Source of the DNA: Pseudomonadota bacterium
GTDB taxonomy: Bacteria; Pseudomonadota; Alphaproteobacteria; Ferrovibrionales; Ferrovibrionaceae
Assembly (NCBI GenBank): GCA_023434425.1
Contig: JAEYSS010000167.1
Location: forward strand, 1-8,810
Direction: 5' to 3'
DNA: 8,810 nucleotides
Each line of letters opens with the position of its first letter. Positions within the stretch are counted from its first letter, which is position 1. Made by a program: the position numbers and the translations under genes. This document shows, one piece after another, positions 1 through 5,301 of the stretch. Below the pieces are notes generated by a model. It had not been told where the DNA came from. It was given only the letters and a program-made list of their open reading frames with translations, and made no database searches.

Positions 1-513
1 GAGGCCGCCGATTTCGTCCGTGCGCATGCGCCGCAGCTCGGCGCCACCATCACGCCGCATCACCTGATGATCAACCGCAGCTCGATCTTCGAGGGCGGCG
101 TGCGGCCGCATCTCTATTGCCTGCCGATCGCCAAGCGCGAACATCATCGCCTCGCCTTGCGCAAGGCCGCCACCTCAGGTGACGCCTGTTTCTTCCTCGG
201 CACCGATACGGCGCCGCATTTCGTGCATCTGAAGGAAGCCGCCTGCGGCTGCGCCGGCATCTTCAACGCGCCGACCGCGATGCAGAGCTATGCGCAGGTC
301 TTTGCCGAAGAAAATGCGCTGGACCGGCTGGAGGCTTTCGCCGCGCTGAACGGCCCGCGCTTTTACGGGCTGCCGGTCAACGAGGCACGTATCGCGCTGG
401 AACGCCGCGGCAGTGCCGTGCCCGACAGCGTGGCGGTCGGCCAGGACAACATTCTGGTCTTTGCCACCGAGGCAGCGAAACAGTGGACGGTGGGCGAGGT
501 CGTGCCGGCCTGA
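1..513 (+). CDS. pyrC: Dihydroorotase, class II PyrC type (3' part; 5' end outside window)
   Basis: This enzyme cyclises carbamoyl-aspartate to dihydroorotate, the third step of de novo pyrimidine synthesis, in the cytoplasm. The frame is open from base 1 to TGA at 511-513, giving the last 170 residues of a protein that is usually about 345 long. Seen directly: a TPHHL metal-ligand segment near residue 19, GGVRPHLYCLP, the LGTDTAPH segment carrying the catalytic Asp and substrate-binding His of the family, KEAACGCAG, FNAPTA and NGPRFYGLPVN. These match the E. coli-type PyrC C-terminal half rather than the PyrX/class I form. The N-terminal HxH and carboxylated Lys lie outside the window. It is convergent with the PilZ gene, with 19 nt between the stops, so no operon partner is visible downstream. 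Identification is firm. Confidence 0.95.
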   Translation, partial: EAADFVRAHAPQLGATITPHHLMINRSSIFEGGVRPHLYCLPIAKREHHRLALRKAATSGDACFFLGTDTAPHFVHLKEAACGCAGIFNAPTAMQSYAQVFAEENALDRLEAFAALNGPRFYGLPVNEARIALERRGSAVPDSVAVGQDNILVFATEAAKQWTVGEVVPA

Positions 514-523
514 TCCGAGATAG

Positions 524-547
524 GTGCCGCGGTCAGCGGCGCTTTTT
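524..547 (+). terminator. Probable intrinsic terminator of pyrC
   Basis: Bases 524-530 (GTGCCGC) can pair with 536-542 (GCGGCGC): seven pairs including one G-U, with loop GGTCA, followed directly by five T (543-547). It starts 10 nt after the pyrC stop and overlaps the last codons and stop of the convergent PilZ gene. The structure is inferred from sequence only. Confidence 0.5.
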
Positions 548-1126
548 CGGTGCGGATTTTTTCGCCGCCTTCTTTTTCACAACGGGCTTTTTCACAACGG
601 GTTTTGTCTTCGTTGCGGCCTTTTTCTTCGGCGCAGCCTTCGGTCTCGTCTTCGGTGCCGTCTTCGCGGCCTTCTTTGCAGCCTTTTTCTTCACAGTCTT
701 TCTGGCGGCGGGCTTCCCCGGCACCACCACATGCGGACGGCTGGCATTCAGCATCAGCAGCGCCATGTCGTCGACTGCCACCGACAGGCGGCCCAGCGTG
801 GCGCCGCCGGCATGCAGCAGACAATGCACGCCCTGCTCGCTCACCGCCTTCACCGTCGCGGGCACCGCCTTGTTCTCGCCGGCCAGTTTCAGCTTCACGC
901 GACCGCCGACCGGAATGTCGATACGCGGTGCAAACAGGCAGCCTTCCAGCGACAGGTTGGTCACCATGCCGTCGACAGACATGTCGTTGTAGTTCAAATG
1001 GGCGACGATATGCGTATCGCGGCGATCGAACCTGCGACGGTTTGCACCGTCCTTATCGTTACTGGCCTTCTCGGCGCCGGCAGCCTGACTTTTCTGTTTG
1101 CCGGTTCTTTGTTTAGCGGACGCCAT
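533..1126 (-). CDS. PilZ-domain protein with histone H1-like Lys/Ala/Pro-rich C-terminal tail
   Basis: Product of 197 residues. A short polar N-terminus (1-28) precedes a PilZ domain. The domain shows RRRFDRR at 30-36, supplying the Arg-x3-Arg motif, and NLSLEG at 57-62, supplying [D/N]-x-S-x-x-G; these are the two c-di-GMP-contacting motifs of the family. The domain ends near 125. Residues about 127-197 are almost only Lys, Ala, Pro, Val, Thr and Arg, with many KKAAKK- and PKKKA-like units. Such tails in histone H1 and bacterial H1-like proteins (AlgP, HctA types) bind DNA. A c-di-GMP receptor with a nucleic-acid-binding tail is therefore inferred, not shown. ATG at 1126 was chosen over in-frame GTG at 1132 because AGGGGA lies 8 nt upstream of the ATG but only 2 nt from the GTG. 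The gene is divergent from the pentapeptide array. Confidence 0.88.
   Translation of the reverse strand: MASAKQRTGKQKSQAAGAEKASNDKDGANRRRFDRRDTHIVAHLNYNDMSVDGMVTNLSLEGCLFAPRIDIPVGGRVKLKLAGENKAVPATVKAVSEQGVHCLLHAGGATLGRLSVAVDDMALLMLNASRPHVVVPGKPAARKTVKKKAAKKAAKTAPKTRPKAAPKKKAATKTKPVVKKPVVKKKAAKKSAPKKRR
572..601 (-). repeat. Exact 15-bp tandem duplication in the PilZ tail
   Basis: CTTTTTCACAACGGG occurs twice head to tail (572-586 and 587-601, + strand reading). On the coding strand it encodes two successive Pro-Val-Val-Lys-Lys units, so the copy number can change without a frameshift. It lies in a region of A/G-rich, Lys-coding low complexity. Confidence 0.9.
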
Positions 1127-1134
1127 CGACACAT

Positions 1135-1140
1135 TCCCCT
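1135..1140 (-). promoter_or_regulatory. Ribosome binding site of the PilZ gene
   Basis: AGGGGA on the - strand, 8 nt before ATG 1126. It is too close to the in-frame GTG at 1132 to serve it, and this decides the start. Confidence 0.7.
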
Positions 1141-1200
1141 GTTGAATTGGCCAACACTACTTGCTGCCCCCGATTCTGAAAAGCCCGATTAAAGTCGGGT
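1141..1200. promoter_or_regulatory. Repeat-rich divergent control region between the PilZ gene and the pentapeptide array
   Basis: The 169 nt between the two divergent starts hold several short symmetric elements. TTGGCCAA (1147-1154) is a perfect palindrome. CCCGATT occurs at 1169-1175 and again at 1184-1190, start to start 15 nt. The second copy is mirrored by AGTCGGG at 1193-1199, making an inverted repeat with a TAAA loop (CCCGAT with GTCGGG, one G-T pair). This arrangement fits an operator for a dimeric regulator of one or both genes. No convincing -35/-10 pair could be assigned on either strand, and the regulator is unknown. Confidence 0.4.
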
Positions 1201-1295
1201 AATCTGACAAAGCCATGGCGGCCAGGGGTCGGTTTCTCTACAGTGAATCGCCGAACCGTCATTGTCGTAATCCACCAAGAGTCGAAATCATCGCC

Positions 1296-2543
1296 ATGTC
1301 CGCGCGGATACCGCCGGAGCCCGTACGCTGGGCCTTGTCGCGCCATAACGCCTATCTGAACAGCCGGCCTGGCGGTGTCCGCCTGCAATGCCGTGGCGAC
1401 GACTTTTCCGATCTGAAACTCGATGGCGCCACCCTCGACGATGCCATCCTGCCCGGCTGCAGTTTCGCCAGCTCCTCGCTGCAGGACGCCCGCTTCCTGC
1501 GCGCCGATTTGTTCGGCAGCGACTTCACCCGCGCCGATCTGACCAACACCACCTTCGAACGTGCCGACCTGCGCGGGACGAATTTCCTGATGGCCGTGCT
1601 GAAGAAGACCTCGTTCCGGCAGGCCGATCTGCGCCCGGGCCAGATCGTGCAGCATGTGAAGGATGGCGACGGAACCGCCAAGGAGAAGAAGCAGGATGTG
1701 CCGGTCAACATGTCCGGCGCCGATCTGGAAGACGCCAATCTGGGCCATGCACATCTGGACAAGGCCAACATGTCCAATGCCAGCGCGGTGAATGCGACGT
1801 TTGTCGGCGCTTCGCTGTTTGCCGCCAATCTCACCGGCGCCGATCTGTCGGGCGCCGATTTCTCCGGCGCCAAGATGAAGGACACGACGTTTGTCGGCGC
1901 CAACCTGGAAGGCGCCAAACTGGCTGGCTGCGACCTGCGCGGCGCCAATCTGCGCAGCGTCGATCTCACCGGCGTCGACCTGTCCGGCGCGATGATGGCG
2001 GGCGCGATCTATCGCGGCGCGCAGCTGCCGCCCGAGATCGAGGGCAAGCTGCTGCTGCATGGCAAGTGGATCGCCTCGAACGGGCTGAGCGGCGAACGCG
2101 CAGTCTTCACCGGCATGAAACTGCCGGGCATCGACTTTTCCAGCTGCGACCTGCGGGCCGCCGTCTTCCATGACACCAGCCTGGCCGGCGCCTATTTCAC
2201 CAAGAGCCAGCTGCTGTTCACCAGCTTCGTCGGCTCGGATCTCCGCAAGGCGAATTTCGACCAGGCCAGCCTCGGCGGCGCGAATTTCTCCGGCGCGATC
2301 CTGCTCGGCGCCGCCTTCCGTGGCGCCCAGCTGGTCGGGGTCGAGATCTTCAACGCGCTGAACCAGCGCACCGGCAAGACGATCTTTCCCCGTTTCGACA
2401 ATGCCGACATGACCGGCGTCGACCTCCGCGGCGCGGTGGTGGAAGGGGTGGACTTCGCCAGCGCGACGTTCGACAAGGTGAATATCGCCGGCACCGAACT
2501 GCGCAACTGCACCGGGATGCGCGCGGGCCATCGACATAAGTAA
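1296..2543 (+). CDS. Pentapeptide-repeat protein 1 of four-gene array
   Basis: Product of 415 residues, cytoplasmic (no signal peptide or membrane segment), function unknown. Most of it is A(D/N)LxG-type pentapeptide repeats, which fold as a right-handed quadrilateral beta-helix. In order: N-terminal cap with LSRH (H17) and RPGG; coils to about 110; invariant RPGQ at 113-116; a charged loop to about 138, longer and more Lys/Asp-rich than in its paralogs; the longest regular run, 140-238; a second cap with H255, W258 and RA at 268-269; coils; RTGK at 358-361; final coils and a NCTG end at 404-407. ATG 1296 was chosen because the N-terminus then aligns with the three paralogs. Another in-frame ATG at 1215 would add 27 unmatched residues. 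There is no good Shine-Dalgarno; the nearest is AAGAG about 12 nt upstream. It heads the array. Confidence 0.93.
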   Translation: MSARIPPEPVRWALSRHNAYLNSRPGGVRLQCRGDDFSDLKLDGATLDDAILPGCSFASSSLQDARFLRADLFGSDFTRADLTNTTFERADLRGTNFLMAVLKKTSFRQADLRPGQIVQHVKDGDGTAKEKKQDVPVNMSGADLEDANLGHAHLDKANMSNASAVNATFVGASLFAANLTGADLSGADFSGAKMKDTTFVGANLEGAKLAGCDLRGANLRSVDLTGVDLSGAMMAGAIYRGAQLPPEIEGKLLLHGKWIASNGLSGERAVFTGMKLPGIDFSSCDLRAAVFHDTSLAGAYFTKSQLLFTSFVGSDLRKANFDQASLGGANFSGAILLGAAFRGAQLVGVEIFNALNQRTGKTIFPRFDNADMTGVDLRGAVVEGVDFASATFDKVNIAGTELRNCTGMRAGHRHK

Positions 2544-2555
2544 CTGAAATTTCAG
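2544..2555. repeat. Perfect 12-bp palindrome after first array gene
   Basis: CTGAAATTTCAG begins at the first base after the TAA stop. It is not followed by a T-tract, so it does not look like an intrinsic terminator. A dimeric regulator site is possible. A smaller palindrome, CAATATTG, follows at 2558-2565. Confidence 0.6.
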
Positions 2556-2596
2556 CGCAATATTGTGTTAGTAAGAATTCGCAACAATTTCACTTA

Positions 2597-2676
2597 GGAG
2601 TTGCACGGTTACTGCCAAGACATTAGCGTTTTGTAACTCCCGGCTGCCGGGTGTTTGCCGATATTCAACGCTAATG
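2597..2676 (+). promoter_or_regulatory. Structured leader of second array gene: interleaved stems / H-type pseudoknot covering the start codon
   Basis: The stretch between the first two array genes is AT-richer than its flanks. Two complementary pairs are interleaved. Stem A is GGAGTTGCA (2597-2605) with TGTAACTCC (2632-2640): 9 pairs, one G-U. Stem B is CATTAGCGTT (2621-2630) with AACGCTAATG (2667-2676): 10 perfect pairs whose last three bases are the ATG of the next gene. The order A1-B1-A2-B2 means that nested hairpins exclude each other, or that both form an H-type pseudoknot with a 15-nt loop 1, a 1-nt junction at 2631 and a 26-nt loop 3. CCCGG/CCGGG (2639-2643/2647-2651) is a further competing hairpin. 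No Shine-Dalgarno is present. Control of translation or transcript fate is inferred. An operator role at the DNA level is the alternative. Confidence 0.6.
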
Positions 2677-3891
2677 ATCGAACGCAGCATCCCCTCGCAC
2701 GAGGTGCAGGTTGTCCTGTCCCGCCACGCCGCCTTCCTGGCCGGCCGGCCGGGCGGCACGCGGCTGCAGTCGCCGGGTGTGCATTACGAGAATCTGAAAC
2801 TCGACGGCGCCAAGCTCGACGATGCGATCCTGTCGCGCGCCGGCTTCGGCAACGCTTCGCTGGCCAATGCCGAATTGCGCCGTGCCGATCTGTTCTGCGC
2901 CGACTTCCAGGATGCCGATCTTACCCGCGTGGTGCTGGATCGCGCCGATCTGCGCGGCGCCAATCTGGGCCGTGCCATCCTGCGCAATGCCTCGCTCAGC
3001 CAGGTCGACCTGCGGCCCGGCCAGATCATGATCGCCGAGACCAGCGAGAGCAAACAGGTCAATTCCAGCCTCGACGGCGCCAAGCTCGATGGCGCCGATT
3101 TCAAGAATGCCCAGCTCGACGAGGCCAATATGTCGGTCTCCTCGGCCAAGGGCGCGAATTTCGGCGGCGCCAGCATGTTTGCCGTCAATCTCGCCGGCGC
3201 CGATCTGTCCGGCGCGAACCTGACCGGCACCAAGCTCAAGGACGCCAATCTGATCGGCGTCAACCTGGAAGGCGCAAAGCTGAAAGGCGTCGACCTGCGC
3301 GGCGCCAATCTGCGCAATGTCGATCTCAGCAAGGTCGATCTCGAGGGCGTGTCGCTGCAGGGCGCGATTTACCGCCGCGGCGACCAGCTGCCGCAGGCGA
3401 TCGAAACCGCGCTGCAGGAACACAGCGTCTGGATCGCCACCAACGGCGCGCAGGGCAAGCGCGCCGTGCTCAGCGGGCTGAAACTCGACGGCTGCAATTT
3501 CACCGGCTGCGATCTGCGCGGCGCCGAACTGCATGGCGCCTCGCTGGAAGGCGCCGACTTCTCAAATGCGCAGATGATGTTCGCCAGTTTCGTCGAGGCC
3601 AATCTGGCGAAGGCGAATTTCGACATGGCCGATCTCAGCGGGGCGAATTTCACCCAGGCCCATCTCGTCTCCAGCCGCTGGCGCGGCGCCAGGGCGGTCG
3701 GCGTCGAACTTTACAATGCGCGCAACCAGCGCACCGGCAAGGTGATCTACCCGCGGTTCGAGCAGGCCGATCTGTCCAGCGCCGACCTGCGTGGCGCGGC
3801 TTTCGAAGGCATCGATTTCGGCCAGGCGAAGATGCAGGGGGCCAATCTGCAGGGCGCCGAGCTGCGCGAATGCCTTGGAATCAAGCGCTGA
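2674..3891 (+). CDS. Pentapeptide-repeat protein 2 of four-gene array
   Basis: Product of 405 residues, the shortest of the four, and built the same way. Cap with LSRH (H18) and RPGG at 25-28; coils 40-112; RPGQ at 114-117; polar Ser/Glu/Lys loop to about 130; the long regular run 131-232, including DLRGANLRNVDL at 207-218; a linker with QLPQAIE; second cap with H250, W253 and RA at 263-264; coils; RTGK at 353-356 followed by VIYPRF; last coils and ECLGI at the end. No signal peptide or membrane helix. Start ATG 2674 matches the paralogs residue for residue in length. The start lacks a Shine-Dalgarno and forms the 3' end of a 10-bp perfect inverted repeat, so it may be translated only when that structure opens. 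It lies 130 nt after gene 1. Function unknown. Confidence 0.93.
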   Translation: MIERSIPSHEVQVVLSRHAAFLAGRPGGTRLQSPGVHYENLKLDGAKLDDAILSRAGFGNASLANAELRRADLFCADFQDADLTRVVLDRADLRGANLGRAILRNASLSQVDLRPGQIMIAETSESKQVNSSLDGAKLDGADFKNAQLDEANMSVSSAKGANFGGASMFAVNLAGADLSGANLTGTKLKDANLIGVNLEGAKLKGVDLRGANLRNVDLSKVDLEGVSLQGAIYRRGDQLPQAIETALQEHSVWIATNGAQGKRAVLSGLKLDGCNFTGCDLRGAELHGASLEGADFSNAQMMFASFVEANLAKANFDMADLSGANFTQAHLVSSRWRGARAVGVELYNARNQRTGKVIYPRFEQADLSSADLRGAAFEGIDFGQAKMQGANLQGAELRECLGIKR

Positions 3892-3895
3892 TCGG

Positions 3896-3942
3896 GCAAA
3901 TACCCTTGAAGCGCGAATGTTCTGGTGCCTTAATCCATTTGC
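3896..3942 (+). repeat. Short inverted repeat GCAAAT/ATTTGC between array genes 2 and 3
   Basis: GCAAAT (3896-3901) is the exact complement of ATTTGC (3937-3942), with a 35-nt spacer in the 89-nt gap between the second and third array genes. The arms are only 6 bp, so chance is possible. There is no T-tract after it and no clear promoter in the gap. GGCATGCC (3978-3985), an 8-bp palindrome, spans the start codon of the third gene. Confidence 0.3.
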
Positions 3943-3980
3943 AAGCAAGATCCTGCCTCGCTTTTCGCTGACCAAACGGC

Positions 3981-5201
3981 ATGCCTGAACTTCGTTTTCC
4001 TCCACAGCTGCTGACCGTTGCCCTCTCCCGGCACGCCGCCTGGGCGGGCGGGCGCAGTGAAGGCGAGCGCCTGCAGCGCCGCGGCGAGGATCTGTCCTTC
4101 TTCCGGCTCGACAATGCGAAACTGAACGATGCCGTTCTGGCGCGCTGCCTGCTCACCGGCAGTTCGCTGGTCAAGGCCGAACTGCGTCGCGCCGATCTGT
4201 TCGCGGTCGATTTCATGCGTGCCGACCTGTCGGGTGCGATCCTGGACCGCGCCGACCTGCGCGGCGCCAACATGATGAAGACCGTGCTGCGCGGCGCCTC
4301 GCTGAACCAGGCCGATCTGCGGCCGGGCCAGATCGTGGTCGAAGGCGGCGGCACCAAACAGCAGACCGCCAATCTGTCGGAAGCCAAGCTGGATGGCGCC
4401 GATCTGCGCTCGGCGCAGCTCGATGAGGCCAATATGGCGGTCTCCTCGGCCACCGGCGCCAATTTCGCCAATGCCAGCCTGTTTGCGGTCAATCTGGCCG
4501 GCGCCGACCTGTCGGGCGCCAATCTCACCTCCGCCCGCCTGCGCGACGTCAACCTGATCGGCGCGAAACTGGAAGGCGCGCTGCTGCAGGGTGCCGATCT
4601 GCGCGGCGCCAATCTGCGCAATGTCGATCTGTCCAAGGTGAACCTGAAGGGCGTCGACCTGTCGGCCGCCACCTATCGCAAGCTGGCCAATCTGCCGACC
4701 GAGATCGAGGTGATCCTGCACGCGCACAGCCGCTGGATCGCCACCGGCGGCGCCGAAGGCTCGCGGGCGATCCTGAGCGGCAAGAAACTGATGGGCTGCG
4801 ACTTCTCCAGCTGCGACCTGCGCGGCGCCGAGCTGCACGGCTGCGACCTCAAGGGCGCCGACTTCTCGAATGCCCAGCTGCTGTTCGCCAGCTTCCTCGG
4901 TGCCGACATGCACAAGGCGAATTTCGACCAGGCCGATCTCGGCGGCGTCAATTTCAGCAGCGCCAATATGGCTGAGGCCACGTTCCGCGGTGCCAAGCTG
5001 GTCGGCGCGCCGCTGTTCAGCGCCAGCCAGCAGGCTACCGGCCGCACGCTGTATCCGATCATGCTGGATGTCGACCTTACCGGCGCCGATCTGCGCGGCG
5101 CCGTGCTCGACCATATCGACCTCAGCAAGGCCAAACTCGGACGCGCCAATTTCTCCGGCGCCGATCTGCGCAACTGCGTCGGCATTACCGGCCAGGCCTG
5201 A
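3981..5201 (+). CDS. Pentapeptide-repeat protein 3 of four-gene array
   Basis: Product of 406 residues with the shared plan. Cap with LSRH (H18); coils 40-112; RPGQ at 114-117; the Gly/Gln loop 120-130, the shortest version; long repeat run to about 231 with DLRGANLRNVDL at 206-217; linker LPTEIE; second cap with H249, W252, the segment ATGGAEG and RA at 262-263; coils with FSSCDLRGAE; ATGR at 352-355 where the paralogs have RTGK or PTGR; last coils and a NCVGI end. By eye it is closest to protein 2 in the central run and to protein 4 around the second cap. ATG 3981 aligns with the paralogs; no Shine-Dalgarno is seen upstream. The gap from gene 2 is 89 nt with no obvious terminator, so cotranscription is plausible. 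Function unknown. Confidence 0.93.
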   Translation: MPELRFPPQLLTVALSRHAAWAGGRSEGERLQRRGEDLSFFRLDNAKLNDAVLARCLLTGSSLVKAELRRADLFAVDFMRADLSGAILDRADLRGANMMKTVLRGASLNQADLRPGQIVVEGGGTKQQTANLSEAKLDGADLRSAQLDEANMAVSSATGANFANASLFAVNLAGADLSGANLTSARLRDVNLIGAKLEGALLQGADLRGANLRNVDLSKVNLKGVDLSAATYRKLANLPTEIEVILHAHSRWIATGGAEGSRAILSGKKLMGCDFSSCDLRGAELHGCDLKGADFSNAQLLFASFLGADMHKANFDQADLGGVNFSSANMAEATFRGAKLVGAPLFSASQQATGRTLYPIMLDVDLTGADLRGAVLDHIDLSKAKLGRANFSGADLRNCVGITGQA

Positions 5202-5276
5202 AAATCGCCGTCGTCATGGCGTGAATTCGTTGGCACGCATCATTGCGGCCCGCTAAGCTTGCGCCCGATCCCCGGC

Positions 5277-5298
5277 AGAAGGCCGGTGACAGAAGGCC
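5277..5298 (+). promoter_or_regulatory. Duplicated ribosome-binding-like AGAAGGCC upstream of fourth array gene
   Basis: AGAAGGCC occurs at 5277-5284 and at 5291-5298, 14 nt apart. The second copy puts AGAAGG 5 nt before ATG 5302, a good Shine-Dalgarno. The first copy can be folded away by CCGGC/GCCGG (5272-5276/5282-5286). This is the only gene of the four with a clear ribosome binding site. Confidence 0.55.
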
Positions 5299-5301
5299 AC
5301 G

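Noticed and set aside
483..1192. Several + strand open frames across the PilZ gene, rich in Phe or Arg.
   Set aside because: They are shadows of the Lys/Ala-rich - strand coding sequence. The PilZ motifs and a ribosome binding site support only the - strand frame.
1215..1295. Upstream ATG 1215 as start of array gene 1.
   Set aside because: It adds 27 residues not present in the three paralogs and of unrelated character. ATG 1296 gives an N-terminus that aligns with them.
5231..5246. TGGCACG with TTGC downstream, resembling a sigma-54 (-24/-12) promoter before array gene 4.
   Set aside because: The spacing between the GG and GC elements is one base longer than the strict sigma-54 spacing, so it would not be expected to work.
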